In this document: piece after piece, positions 1 to 11,242 of the stretch | Layout: each line of letters opens with the position of its first letter | Numbering within the stretch: the stretch's first letter is position 1 | Assembly (NCBI GenBank): GCA_002197995.1 | Contig: NGZR01000002.1 | Location: forward strand, 6,200,001-6,264,000 | DNA length: 64,000 nt | Reading direction: 5' to 3' | Origin: Gaeumannomyces sp. JS-464 | Taxonomy: Eukaryota; Ascomycota; Sordariomycetes; Magnaporthales; Magnaporthaceae | The notes under the pieces: model-generated | Seen by the model: the letters and a program-made list of their open reading frames with translations, nothing else | What the model was told of the DNA's origin: nothing | The model's database searches: none | Program-made: the position numbers and the translations under genes

Positions 1-1417
1 GCGGGCGGTGGAGGCTCGGTTCTGTGTGGAGGTGCTGGAGGCAGATACCGGACCAGGCTCTCATCAAAAGAATCCAGAGATGGGAGCTAGGTTCGGTAGG
101 CCGTGGACTTGGGACCTGTTGAACTCGAAGCGGAACGGGGACACCATACAACACAAATGGGACAAGGACACAAAACGAGGAATCAAAAGCGGAAAATAAC
201 GAAATAGGAGAGAGAAAAAGGAAAAGGACGTAAAAAAAGAGTTGTCCCTGGAGGAACTTGACAGCAGCTGCCGATCGGATAGACGTCGTTTTCTCTGATG
301 TGGGAGAGGAGGAAGAGAAAAAGAAAAGAAGAAAAAGGAAAGGGGAAAAATAGAACCAGGGGGATGGAGAGAAACGGGAAGGGGCAAGAAAAAGGACGAT
401 TCGGGACGAGAGCCTGACTGGCACCTGGCACGACGGTCGGTACCTCCAACCCGCACAAACCCAGTCGCTTGGCCGACAGGCCTAGGGCGTGATAAAACTT
501 TGGATGACCTGGTGCGACTGGAACCGGCTGGCTTAGGTGGGTGCATGTGGGGAGGCTACTGGGCACAAGCTGGGCTGTGGGAGTGGCGGGCGAGCAGCGT
601 GCCGGATATGCATATCTGGCCTAACTATGCGCAAAATAGGTACATACATCCCTCATAGAATAGGCACGCGTGCCGTCGCAGTGGATATCTGAGCTCAACG
701 GGGAGAATTGATCAAGCTGATGGAATTGACTTTGGCAAGCCACCTTGCGGCGGCCAGCAGCTGTATGTACGGTAGGTAATAATTAGTGCCTAGGTATGTA
801 GACGCGTCAGATCCAACCGGCGAGCACCGCACGACCTCCTGCACATAGTCGCGACACCTATGTCAAAGACTCGCGGGCCGGGTTGACATCGGCAGGCTTT
901 TCTGAGCTACCAGCGCTGGTCAGGCTGGTCCACTTTCCAACGGCATGAAACGGGGGCATGGGATGAGCGAGGTGGGCGAATGACTGGAGCACCTCGAGGG
1001 ACCTCGAAATCGAGTGCCCGTGCGCGATAGGTCTCCACTCGCTCGTCGCCCAGAGCCACCTCCAGGACCCTGTATGTGGCTGAGGCACGCACATGCAATC
1101 ACGTAATGCAACAAGGAAACAGCTGGGGCATCTGCGGCTACAGCGCATTACAGCGACATGCAGAGCAAATTCTAGGCAGAATGGGTTGCACGGTGCCTAT
1201 CAGAGACCAGACGCACAGCGGAGCAACCACTCAATTCCCAACTGCATGCGCCGTCAACTATCTCACTTGCCATCCATTCATGCATACCTCTAGTGCAATC
1301 CGCTGCCGGCTTCCCTGCCTCAACTACCACCTTAAGTAACTGTAGAAAGGGAATGACCGGAAAACTCCGCGAGTGCTCCAGAGATCTAGGTCCGCAGCCT
1401 CTCAGCAGGCTTCCACA
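1..1417. other. Intergenic / upstream region, no supported gene
   Basis: No reading frame here has recognisable protein similarity or convincing codon structure. Positions about 186-390 are strongly purine-rich (A/G) on the + strand, which creates a long low-complexity Ser/Phe/Leu-rich open frame on the other strand that I do not treat as a gene. Around 771-797 there are copies of the GGTAGGT and CCTAGGTA words that recur in other intergenic stretches of this window. The right end is the probable promoter and leader of the + strand gene that starts at 1418. Confidence 0.5.
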
Positions 1418-3155
1418 ATGGCGAGCGCAAAGCCGGCCTCTCCTCTCGACACGCTCGAGCTGTTGGTGAACGATGTGGTAGGCACCCAGGAATCCATACC
1501 CGCCTGGCGTTTGGACATTTGGCTGATTCTCTTCGGTGTGCCGCGCAAAAGCTTGTGCAGGCTGGCAAGGCCTTCAAGTCGAGCCGACGGGATGCGCGCC
1601 GTGTGCCGTCATTGGCGAGTGTCAACAAGATACGAGAAACGCATATTGACTTCAACTCGACGCTTGATGACGTCGAGAGCGAACTGGTGAGAACGGTATC
1701 CCCAGAGCAAGCCGATGGACGCGTCGTTAACCTGCCGTGGCCTGACCTCCCGTGTCTCGCTCGTCTTGCAAAAGATCCGCGCAAAGGCCGTTCTGCAGCG
1801 GGATCTCGACCAGCTGCGCGCCAAACGCCGGCCCGTCGTGATCCCTGAGCCCGTCATGATACCCCTGGCACCGACCGGCCCTACCCTGGGGCTCGGAGCG
1901 CCGGCCCCTCCCCCGGCCGCGTCGCCGGCGATGGGGCTAGGGTCGGGGCCTGGCCACCGCAACGTGCCCAAGCAGCCGGCCCTCCATCCACCCCCAACCT
2001 CTCGGCCTGTTCCCAGACTCAAACAAGGGGCCCCCTTTCCCAACATGGGAATCGATCCCCCACCCCCTGGTTCTGGCCCCCAACCCGCCGCGTCTAAGGT
2101 GAAGACAGAGCCGCACACTCCCCAGCTCGCCGGGCCTGCAAAGCCGCCAGCAACAGCACAGGCGGTGAAGTCGGGCGCCAAGGGAAGTTCGCCCATCGTC
2201 AAGAACGCCTCGTCATCGCCCGCCCTCAAGTCGATCCCGCCGGCCGGTAAGGCTACATCGCCAGCAAAAAAGACGATTGCGTATCCAGCCGTGAAACCTA
2301 GCTCTCCCGCGCAGAAGACGACACCGTCTCTCTCTGCCGCAGGAAAGACAAACTCCCCTGTCGTTGCTCCTGCCAGGCTGGACCCCAAGGCAACGCCGCC
2401 CACCGGGCCCAAGCCTTCTCTCCCGCCAGCCTCGGCACCAAAGACTGCTGCAACTGTTGCAATTTCTACTGCCCCCGCCCCAGCCCCCGTCCCACGCCCG
2501 CCGCACATGCTCCCGTGCCCGTGCCGGCGCCCACCCCCGTGCCCCCTATGTCCGCAGCTCTACCCACGCAGGCGCCCGCACCCGCTCCAGTCTCTGGTAT
2601 CCCAAATGCCGCGCCACCCACGCAAACGATGGGTCAGCCTGACCCGCTGGCCGGGATGCTGGAGATGGGCGACGCAACAATGGGTGGAGGCGGCGGCGGC
2701 CCCCTCCTGGCACGACGACGACCCCGCGTCTCAACTTCACCGACATGCAATTCTCGCTTGCCCCAGGCAACCTGGACCCCCAGTCCCAGCCCCAGAACCA
2801 TCCCAGGGGCGGCAGGGACAGACGGTATGGACACGGAATTCGACTCGAAACCTTTGTGGCCGATGCCACAAACAACATTCTGTCGGACAGTTTTTCCGGC
2901 AGCGGTGGCAACCAACCGTCTGCCGCCGTCGCCGGTGACGCCTCCCGCCCCATAGATCTCTCCAATGGCAACGGTGCCAGCGCCCCGCTCAAGAGCTCGG
3001 GTGCGGAAGCAGTGGGTAGCAGCATGGACGATCTCTTCAAGATGGACGGCGATGTGGATCTTGGAGCCGCGGGCGACACAAACTTTGACAATCTTTGGAT
3101 TGAAGTGGACACGACTATGGAGGACTTTGACGCAAAGTATTTTGACCTCACTTGA
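1418..3155 (+). CDS. Disordered Pro/Ala/Ser-rich protein with acidic C-terminus, possibly a Mediator tail subunit (frameshifted)
   Basis: I do not recognise this gene with confidence. The start at 1418 opens a short helical N-terminus (MASAKPASPLDTLELLVNDV). Two introns fit: 1478-1551 or 1478-1560 (GTAGGC donor, GGCTGAT branch), and 1687-1774 (GTGAGA to AAAAG). They join a helical stretch ending DDVESEL to IRAKAVLQRDLDQLRAKR. A long Pro/Ala/Lys-rich low-complexity region follows, then a C-terminus rich in Asp, Phe and Trp (SMDDLFKMDGD, then TNFDNLWIEVD) that looks like an acidic activation-type tail. Two single-base losses are needed, near 2490-2515 and 2690-2705, both in C- or GC-rich runs; with them the protein would be about 525 residues. 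The layout (coiled N-terminus, disordered middle, acidic tail) suggests a transcription cofactor such as a fungal Med2/Med29-like protein, but this is inference only. Confidence 0.55.
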
Positions 3156-3276
3156 ACTTGGCTCCTTCACTTGGCATTGGCAGCTGATGCTAGGGAGGAC
3201 AGGAAGAGAATGCAGTTTGTCCACCAGAAGTACATTAATATTCAGAATGTAATATATGGTATCTACAATTAAGTTT

Positions 3277-4975
3277 CTAGGGAGGTGGTGACAGCCAGGG
3301 CTGCCCGAGATGTTTCTTGGTGCCGTTTGCGAATAGCAAACTAGATTCAGGGCCCTGCGTCGTTTCCCACATCTTGCCCATCAGATTCTTCAGGTCGCCA
3401 TTTCTCCAGCCAGACCAGTCCCTGTTCATGACACCGTAGGACTCGTCCTGGTCTATCTGCTTGTCGCGAACGTAGTAGCTGCCCTGAAGCGCCCATATCG
3501 CCCAGTCGCCGTCGTTCGATGTTGTGTACTCCCTCAAGCAATCGAGGTAGAAACGGTCCGGGCCGTCCATGGCGAACCCAAACTCGGACAGGACCAGGGG
3601 GCCGGTGTACGCCTTGTTCTGCTGAAGCAGGAAGCCGTTAAAGGCGCCGTACAGCTGCCGAACGTACCAGCAGTTCTTGATCAGGGGGTAGAAGGTGACG
3701 GTGAGAGTATGCGTGCCATTCCCACACGTGCTTGTCCTTCCTGCGTGTGAGGAGGGTTTGGTTTCCGATTAGGCCATGTCCAAAAACTGCTCGCGCCGGA
3801 TGTTGGGAAAGACGCAGACACAGAGGGAGACAGAGAGATAGAAAGAGCAGAAACTCACCATGCCGAGACGTCGAGGGGACGCGTGCGCACGTGTGTTAGG
3901 TCCGTTGACGACATTGTGCCGCCGATGAGGATGAGGAGGTCAGGATGCGTCTCGTGGATGAGCTTGGCGGCGTCCGAGACCAGCTGGTACCAGTCCTGCC
4001 TGCCGTTGATGATGCCCTGCGCGAGGAACTCGCGGATCTCGTTGCGGACTCCCATGCCGACTATCCCCTTGTGGCCCTTGGCCCACGTGGCCATGGCGCG
4101 AAGGCCGGCCAGCCACTCGTCGTCTTGAAGTAGCGAGAGTTCTGGTCGTTATAGCCATCGCCCGTGTTCCACCACTGCGTTCGAAAAAGCCACCACGCGT
4201 CAGCAACCTGTCCCCTGACGGATTCATCTCTCTGTTGGTTTTGTTTGTCCACCCTCCCCTCCCCCTAATTAGGACCTTATCCACTTTCCCGGTCTACTGA
4301 AGGCTTCAGGAGCAGAAGGGACGGGATTGACAAAACGCAAGGTGAGGAAGGGGAACCGCCTGCATGGCAAAAAAAAGTAAGGGTAACTCACACCATTGCC
4401 GTCTTCGAGATTGCAACACCACGACGCGCGGCTGACATGGTTGTCCAAGATGGTCATGACGCCGCGGCTCCAGAGGGCATCTGCCACAGCCCCAAAGACA
4501 TCGATCGTCGTCGCCGAGGCGAGAAAGGGGTTCTTCTGCACCGCCGTGGCAAACAGGCCACCGAGGCTCTCGGCCGAGACGCCGGCGGGGCCAGCAGCGC
4601 CGAGGAAGGAGGTCGACACGTTGGTGTCGGGGTGCAGCGCCATGTCGTCGAGTACGTCAGGCGGACGCAGTTGAAGCCGGCGTCAGCGATCCACCCGGCC
4701 AGGTACTCGACCGACTGCTTGTGCAGGCCCTCTGGGATGTTGACCTCCATGTGGCCTCCCCAGTTGATGCACTTCAGCTTGACGCGCCGGTTGTTGGCAT
4801 CGAGGATCCATCGGCTGGACGAGTGGAGCGGTAGAGGCGGCGGCTCCAGGGCCTGCACTATGCCAACTACTGTGCTCAGGAGGAGCACGAGCAGGGCGGG
4901 GAGACGGGCGAGGGGAACATGGCACGGGCCGGCTTGGACGGGAAAGGAGGTCCAGGTTTGCAGGGCGAGCCTCAA
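3277..4975 (-). CDS. Secreted glycoside hydrolase family 5 (cellulase-type) enzyme, frameshifted
   Basis: A GH5 retaining beta-glycosidase of about 455 residues, made as a secreted protein. The N-terminus carries a hydrophobic signal segment (LARLPALLVLLLSTVVGI). The mature part begins RWILDANNRRVKLKCINWGG, typical of fungal GH5. The likely acid/base glutamate lies in GVRNEIRE and the nucleophile glutamate in LVLSEFGFAMDGPD. Introns fit at 4175-4391 (217 bp) and 3741-3858 (118 bp), both GTGAGT donors. Three lesions interrupt the frame: a lost base at about 4644-4652 (CGACGAC), another at about 4117-4124 (again CGACGAC), and two lost bases (CACACC read as CACC) at about 3700-3708. The family acts on beta-glucans or related polysaccharides outside the cell; the exact substrate cannot be read from sequence. 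The RNE motif and overall pattern resemble the plant/fungal GH5 group with RNELR-type catalytic sites. Either a decayed gene or sequence errors. Confidence 0.8.
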
Positions 4976-6470
4976 GGCAAGAGACGAGCAGGATATGCAG
5001 CGCGGAAGAAACCGAAGAAACTGGCAAGATAGGAGTCAAGCAGGGGAGAGGCCGCGAGATTCACAAAAGGGGCCAGGCAAGGCCGAGGGCGAAGTAGGTA
5101 GGTATATATAACGATCGCGAGGAGGCAGACACGGACACACAGCTTTCTTAGGACGGATCATTGTATTTATTGGCCCTTGACGGCGGCAAGGGACTACACG
5201 ACATGGGCCAATACGCTCGGCTGGTCAGGCGGGCATTGGGGCAGAAGAGAGAGGACAAGCTTCGCAGCAGAACGAGAGAACGCGAGGGGTGTGGGGTGAA
5301 GAGACTCAATGCTCCCCCAATGTCATGCGTCACTAACAGGAGGCCCATGAATACAACAACGTGAGGGACAAGATGGCGGCCGGCCCATCACAAGCCAAGC
5401 GGGAGGGTATATGGCCCCCTGGACGGGGGAGACAAGAAGATTGGCGCAAGGCCTGATGGGGCTCATTTTCCCAGGACAGGCGGGAATGGAGGATTGAGTG
5501 GGTGGGAAGCAGCCGAAGGCATGTGCTATAACAGCAGGCATAAAGTGAAGGCCGAACCAGCCAAGGGATCTACGCGAAAGATCATGGTCTGTAGCCGGCC
5601 GTTGATCTACCAGGGAGGGCGGAGGGACGCATCATGCATCCGACCTCCGCCACCGACGGCTCGGATGAGAAGACAAAGGCCAAGGCAGGGGTGCAGGGCA
5701 AGGGGAGGGAAAGAGGGCGCCAACACGCAAAAGCCCCTCCCGCACCGAAAAAAACACATCTGATGGCCGGCCCTGAGTGGACGGCGGACAGCCCCAGGAG
5801 AGGCAAGTACTGTTGTCAGTGCCGAGCCAAGAAGATGCGGGAAAGCATCCAGGAGGCGGTGGCGGACCAATCGAGGGCCAGGACCCTGCCGCCACACCCG
5901 TGGCCTGGCACAGATCGGGCCGGCACCGGGCGGGGATCCATGTCGACGAGGGCAAGGGCAGAAGACGCAGGACGAGAGCTGGTTGGCCGTCTGAACAGGC
6001 AAGTCAATTGCAGAAAAACGAAGATCAGATGGGCCCAGCCAAAAGCGCCGTTGCAGGTGACGCGGTAATGCGGCCACGCCCAGCACGGCAGTTGATTGGA
6101 TCCCATGGCCACGGCGCCGCTGCTGCCCCGCTTCCGCCCTCCATTAAATCATTAGAGCCCATCACCCGACAGCAAGGCACAGCCGCGTGATTGGCCGCAG
6201 GCCATCCGGCAGTGGCGCGCGAACAAGTTCAAGGGTCTTTGTGGGTTGAGGGAGCACCGTGAATGGCGCCTTGAGACATGCAGACACAAAATGACGACCC
6301 CTTTTCGAGGAATGAGCATGGTATTTCTATCTCCATATCCACTAGCTTCCAGCGGCCAGAACGAGTATTTACACACGTGCCGAAATAACACGCGCTCAAC
6401 TTCAAGCCCTCCGAGGCCAGTAGCAACATGAAGAGATATTGCGCACAAGCAAAGGGGTGTTGGACAAAAC
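4976..6470. other. Intergenic region between the GH5 gene and the PH-domain gene
   Basis: Holds the promoter of the GH5 gene (reading left) and the downstream region of the PH-domain gene. Several frames of 60-160 codons are open on both strands, for example 5634-6068 on +, but none shows a domain, a signal or consistent codon use, so they are not called. A GTAGGTAGGTAT word lies at 5094-5107, beside the TATA-like site. Confidence 0.4.
5103..5110 (-). promoter_or_regulatory. TATA-like box upstream of the GH5 gene
   Basis: The run TATATATA lies about 130 bp upstream of the GH5 start codon at 4975, a fitting place for a TATA element on the minus strand. Inferred from position and sequence only. 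Confidence 0.35.
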
Positions 6471-8303
6471 CTACGGGCCCCATGTCTGAGAAAACTGAAC
6501 CACATAGACACAACCGCGAACGAAGACAGACATAAAAAAAAAATTTAAAAAAAGAAACAATAAAGAGCAAAGCCGACAAAAAGAATACGACAGAGGGACA
6601 GAGCGTCGGGCATCCCAAGCATCCCAAGCATGCCGCAGTCTGAGCTTGCAGTCAGTACCTTGGGGAATTAACCTCCAGGCGCATGGTCTCCAAGATTCAG
6701 CCGGTAAGCTGCTGGCCAAGAGGCTAGTAAAGTTGCCGTTGCACCAAAAACGCGAATGGGAGCGCGAGGGAGCGCGAGAAAGATGGACAAGAACGAAGCG
6801 GGGTATCCTAATAAGAAAGGGACTCGACAAAGGAGATTGATGCGTCGGATATCGCATGAGCTGTGGCAGCCTAGTTTGCTGCGACTGCTGCCGCCACCGT
6901 GCTAGTGAGCACCATTGTGGGGGAGAGTGAGCTATAGGGACAGCAGTTGGCGCTGTGCCCTCAGCGGCTGCGACCCTAGCCTCCAGCTCCCTCCTTTTGG
7001 CAAGCAAGCTTTTGAATGCCCCGAGGCACTGCAGAAGGCTCTCTTCGTCAACTGCGCAGAACCGGAACCGCTTCTCCTCCGTGATGACCTGGAGACAATG
7101 CCTTTTCGTCTTGCTGATGGGATCCAGATCGACCACATTGAGAATCGATGGCAGGGGAACAACAAGGTGCGGCGAGTACTCGGACGAGTCCCGATAGAGG
7201 ATGAGGTTCCTCGGCCGCAACACCGCCCACGACCTCTTCCATTGCTTCAGCCCGCCCTTGGTACGCAAGAACCACAGCGAACCCTGCCAGATGACCCGGT
7301 CTGGATCCTGCTCGAGGTACAGGCCGCCAGAGCCGCCCCCGCTTCTGGCAACCATGCTAGGACGGCGTAGCTCGGGGGCGGCAGGGGTTTGCACCCTGAG
7401 GCTTTCGGCCGAGGCCCGAACAAGCGGCCCGGGGGTTCAAAATCGGAAAGGTCAGAATGTGACACGAAATCACTCCCCAGCTGGCTGAATGATTCAACCA
7501 TGGCCGAGACCGGACGCGGGACATGTGAACCAGCGGCGGCAAATGCGGCGTCTATGGAATTGTCGAGGGGTTCCGGGGAACTCGACAGCGCCCGTTCCCG
7601 TTCCGTCGCCATCCCGTAGACTTTGTAGGCTGAGCAAGACAGGAGCCAGCCCGTATGAGTCGCGGCGAACGACGGGACTCGCAAGAAATATCTCCTCCTC
7701 TTCCTCCTCTATTCTCGCATCCCGGCGGATGATGTCGACCCAGCTATGCGAGTCTTTGACAGAGGCTGCCTGGAAATAGAAATTTTTCGATGGCGAGAAG
7801 AGCCCGAAGACGTTCTGTCGCTTTTGCTTCGGGTCTTTGAGCAGGGTGACGGCCGTCAGCTCCGACAGATATATCTGGCCGCGCAGCTTGTCTTCCTTGT
7901 CCGACTTGTACATGTATATGGTATTAGGCCTCATGACGAGGTACACAGTCTTCCATGCCTAGATGTATCGTGGGAAACCGCAGAACAAAGCCCGCGTCCT
8001 CAATGTCAGCGCCGGCAGCAACTCGTGACGGGCGCACGGGATAACCCGTGAAAATGTCTCACCTTGGTCTTGGTACGCTTCTGGACGTATCCGCACTTCA
8101 GAACACGATCGAATTCGAAACAGCCATTTTGGTTGACCGGCGATACGGTCTGGATAGTCTGTGGCAGACGGGCGGGAGAGGTGCTCCTCTGTGAAGCGGC
8201 GCGGCGGCGGTCGACGCGGGGCAGCCAGTGCCCCATGCCGCCTTGACGATGACTCTGCGGTCGCATCGACGGCGCCCGGAGACGCGGTTGGGATTCCAGC
8301 CAT
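6471..8303 (-). CDS. OPY1: Tandem PH-domain protein, Opy1-like (frameshifted)
   Basis: Two pleckstrin-homology domains flank a Ser/Pro-rich linker, the layout of yeast Opy1, a phosphoinositide-binding regulator at the plasma membrane. The first PH domain starts NQNGCFEFDRVLKCGYVQKR, is split by an intron at 7959-8062 (ACCAAG|GTGAGA, CATCTAG|GCATGG), and continues WKTVYLVMRPNTIYMYKSDK to SHSWVDIIRRDARIEEEEEE. The second starts VIWQGSLWFLRTKGGLKQWK and ends near FKSLLAKRRELEARV. I chose the start at 8303 (MAGIPTAS) because GCCACC precedes that ATG; an in-frame ATG lies 18 bases upstream. Frame changes are needed at about 8150-8260, 7600-7680 and 7390-7400. The C-terminus is uncertain: the open frame runs on as unlike sequence to 6471, while a shifted frame stops at 6871-6873 soon after the PH domain, which would suit the family better. 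Confidence 0.72.
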
Positions 8304-9025
8304 GGTGGCGAACATGCTCACGTCTGAGAATGACAGCGTCCAGGCGACGGCATATGGAAGACGATGCGTTATGGGAGCTGTATCGGACTCGTCGAGAGGC
8401 AGCTGGAAGCAGGAATGCTAGATCGAGCAGGAGAAGGGGATGTTGCGGACTCGGCAGGCCTATGGGAACATGGGGCGGGCAACTGTCGGTGCAGCCAAGG
8501 GAGCGGTGAATATCGGCATGGAAGCAAGCATGGGCGAGAACGGGCGCGGCGACAGCGCTTGCCAGCGGTTGTGGGCGGCTGGGGTTTCCAAGGCACAGCC
8601 GGCGTGCGTGGTGGTGCTCCCAGCTGACGCAGGACACGAGCGGCGAGGCTAAACGGTTTCGAACCGCGGGCCTAGGGCCAAAGGGCTAAAACGCGCCGAC
8701 GTGGCTGTTGCGCAGACTTGCTGCAAATCACCTCTGCACTAGGGACCGCCGTTGGTGGCTAGCAGCGTGTCAGTCGGCGCTTATTGGAACCAAGCATCGC
8801 TCTGTGGCGGCGGGGAGCGTGTCGGCGTAGCTTCGTTTCTGTGTGTCTGTGGGTGTCGTGCGCGGACGAAGGAAAGCCAGACGCAGGCGGGCCCTGCGGA
8901 ATATCAACATGCAGTCATCCGGGCAACATGAATGGAAGGAGGATGTGCCTAGCGGTTGCCCCTTGGGTGCAATCAATTTGACGTCTGGTCTGTTTGGCTG
9001 GGTCTTGGTGGAGCTCAACACACTA
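8304..9025. other. Intergenic region left of the transposon
   Basis: Probable promoter of the Opy1-like gene and left flank of the Tc1/mariner insertion. No coding region is supported. The TA dinucleotide at 9024-9025 is the left copy of the target-site duplication. Confidence 0.4.
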
Positions 9026-9059
9026 CAGTATTCAGGGATCTGAATTGTTAGTGCGGTGG
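9026..9059 (+). repeat. Left terminal inverted repeat of the Tc1/mariner element
   Basis: Thirty-four bases, ending ...TTAGTGCGGTGG, match the reverse complement of 10633-10666 without a mismatch; the next base differs. TA precedes it at 9024-9025. Confidence 0.93.
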
Positions 9060-9196
9060 ATCTTGCCTAATTAGGCCATGTATTCAAATACACTTTTTCG
9101 CATAGAAAAATGCGTGCAAATCAATGTATCTCTACCCACGACCCCTACCTCAAAGAACCTAATAGAATTCCACCGATTCAGACCCCGGCCCGGCCC

Positions 9197-9325
9197 CAAT
9201 TTGCACGGCGATACCTTCAATCGATTCCCTTCAATGCCGGCAATCTGCACGGCGATACCTTCAATCAACGCCCTTCAACGCTGGCGATCTGCACCGCGAT
9301 ACGTTCAATTCAATGCCTTCCCAAT
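9197..9325 (+). repeat. Three tandem 44-bp repeats inside the transposon 5' region
   Basis: Units start near 9197, 9241 and 9285. Each contains a diverged form of CTGCACGGCGATACCTTCAA followed by a CCCTTCAA-like stretch. They lie between the left inverted repeat and the transposase start, where subterminal transposase-binding repeats are sometimes found. Confidence 0.75.
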
Positions 9326-10526
9326 TGCACGCCCAGCAGGCGTCAAGTTCGACTCCCGACGCGCGCGCGCGCGCGCGTTGGGTACCCTACCTACCTCCGC
9401 CTCCGCGACCCTCGACGCCTCCAGCCTACCCTCCGCGACCCTCGACGCCTCCGGCCTACCCTCCCTCGACCCCTCCCAAACAACAGGGTACTAAAGACCT
9501 CGACCGCGATACCAAAATAAAGATACGAACCCTACGAGATTACGCGCATTGGCCGTATCAAGATATAGCCCGGGCACTAGGGGTCACCTACCGGCAGGTT
9601 CAATGGGCCTGCCGGCCCGGGCCCGTTACCCCCCAAAAAAAAGGCGGCACCTTAAAGAAACAGGCCTCCGAGGAACAAGTGCGTGCGCTGCAACAGTTCC
9701 TTAATGAGGACCCTCGTCACCGCCGGATCCCCTGGGCTGACCTCCGGTACCTAGTCCCTGGGTTCCAAGATTGGGGCACCACTGCCATGGCCTCTCTTAT
9801 GACCTCTTTGCACTATAAACGCGTACGACAGGGTGCCCGCCTCCCTCTTTCGGACAAGACGCGACGACTGCGGCTCAACTTTGCGAATTGGGCCCTAGAG
9901 AGATACCCAACGGAAGAGCATTGGATACAAGGCGGCCTCGGCCCTTTCCTTTGGTCTGACGAGGTTTGGTACTTTAACCAACCCCTTAAAGGCCGGCGAT
10001 ATATAACGGTGCACGACTGCGAGGATCCGGCTACTTTTGCACTAATAAAACAAAAAGGCCACGGCTTCATGTTCTGGGGCTCGTTTGCAGGCCGGGTTAA
10101 AGGTCCAACCTACTTTGGCCTGATCAAACAGCTATCGACGCCCCTGAGTACTGCAGACGTATACTCCCTTTGGTTTGCGACTGGTTAGAGGGCCAAGGCT
10201 ATCCGGATATATATCTTCAACAAGACGGCGCTTCATCACACAGATCACGGATCACCAAAGCGTGGCTAAGGGAGTTGGAAATTTTAACCTTCCTTTGGCC
10301 TCCCAACAGCCCGGACCTTAACCCTATCGAACATCTATGGAAATGGATAAAAGATTGGCTGGAATTGCACTACGATTTGCAACAACTAACCCCGTTGCAG
10401 CTTAGGGCGGCGGTCCAGGCTGCTTGGGAGGCCGTGCCTACTGATCTTTTAGAAAAATTAGCCCGTTCTATGATCTGGAGGTTGCAAAAAGTAAAGGCCA
10501 ACGGAGGTGATTACATTGGCTGTTAA
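9313..10526 (+). CDS. Tc1-family DD34E transposase (one frameshift)
   Basis: Encodes the enzyme that cuts and joins the ends of the surrounding element. The start at 9313 is followed by a Pro-rich N-terminus, then a helix-turn-helix region (IKIRTLRDYAHWPYQDIARA, then LGVTYRQVQWAC) that should bind the inverted repeats. The DDE triad is visible: first Asp in FLWSDEVWYF, second Asp in YLQQDGASSHRS, and Glu in SPDLNPIEHLWKWIKD, with 34 residues between the second Asp and the Glu. The frame breaks at about 10165-10172, just before the second Asp: the first frame stops at 10188 and the rest continues in another frame to 10526. Restoring one base would give about 404 residues. As it stands the copy would not make active enzyme, unless the break is a sequence error. 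Confidence 0.88.
9401..9460 (+). repeat. Two 30-bp in-frame tandem repeats in the transposase N-terminus
   Basis: The unit CTCCGCGACCCTCGACGCCT plus ten more bases occurs twice (9401-9430, 9431-9460) with one base difference and encodes the decapeptide PRPSTPPAYP twice. An alternating GC run lies just before it at about 9361-9377. Confidence 0.8.
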
Positions 10527-10632
10527 ACGGTTAGTTGTAATACATTAGTTCCTACTATAGATTGTGCGGCAGTCTGTGTACCTCTACTTGACTTCAACCC
10601 CCTGCCTTCATCCCTGTTGTTGACAGGGGGTC

Positions 10633-10666
10633 CCACCGCACTAACAATTCAGATCCCTGAATACTG
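10633..10666 (-). repeat. Right terminal inverted repeat of the Tc1/mariner element
   Basis: Perfect 34-bp inverted copy of 9026-9059, followed by the TA target copy at 10667-10668. Confidence 0.93.
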
Positions 10667-11192
10667 TACCAAGGCGGGCGGCACGGGGAGATTTTTGCAC
10701 CCAGGCTCCCAGGTATCAGACTGCCGACCGCTGCTGGGATCCATGTGGGTCTGGCCGCATACAGTGCCCACAGCAGATGGGTACTCCAGTCACGTCCCAG
10801 GTGTGAAACACCGCCCCAGCTCCGACAGTTCGATGTCGGGGCGACAGACTACCCCTGGATTTGATGCCATGTTCCTGACGGAGCATCTTGCTCGTTACCA
10901 CTTACCTCTCTGGGCACCCATGGGGTCGGTGGTGGGATGTTGTTGCTGGCATCACCCGGGGAGGTGCAGATCGAGAGGTACCGGATGAATCACACTTTGG
11001 GTGGATGAGTGGGCACCATCAGCCAAGAAGTTTGGGGACGGAAAACAAAATAGATTATGTAGAATACAAGATTTCGATGCATATGCTCAAATGACTACCT
11101 AGAATTTCGGCAATGCAAGTAGATCCCTCTCCCGTTGCCTACCTCCACCAAATTTTTCATAAATCGACGTCGAAAGAATTCACAACAATAAG

Positions 11193-11242
<50 letters not shown>

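Larger units (their letters stand above)
9026..10666 (+). mobile_element. Tc1/mariner DNA transposon with perfect 34-bp inverted repeats
   Basis: A 1641-bp element. Its ends begin CAGTATTCAGGGATCTGAAT and are identical for 34 bp when the right end (10633-10666) is read on the opposite strand. Each end abuts a TA (9024-9025 and 10667-10668), the duplication expected for the IS630/Tc1/mariner superfamily. One transposase gene fills the inside on the + strand. Its catalytic spacing is DD34E, as in Tc1-type elements such as Fusarium impala, and not the DD35D of Fot1/pogo. Identical inverted repeats and the lack of heavy C-to-T decay in the open frame point to a fairly recent insertion between the Opy1-like gene and CTU2. 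Confidence 0.92.

Noticed and set aside
64..566. Minus-strand Phe/Ser/Leu-rich frames of 160 and 127 codons
   Set aside because: Produced by a purine-rich tract; low complexity and no similarity that I recognise.
1609..2508. 299-codon Gly/Ala-rich frame on the minus strand
   Set aside because: Antisense shadow of the Pro/Ala-rich + strand gene; the + strand has splice sites and a coherent acidic C-terminus.
5634..6068. 144-codon plus-strand frame, Lys/Arg-rich
   Set aside because: No domain, weak codon structure and no splice partners; more likely intergenic.
8653..8666. Possible tRNA B-box (GGTTTCGAACC-like)
   Set aside because: It has an extra T against the B-box pattern, and I found no matching A-box or cloverleaf around it.
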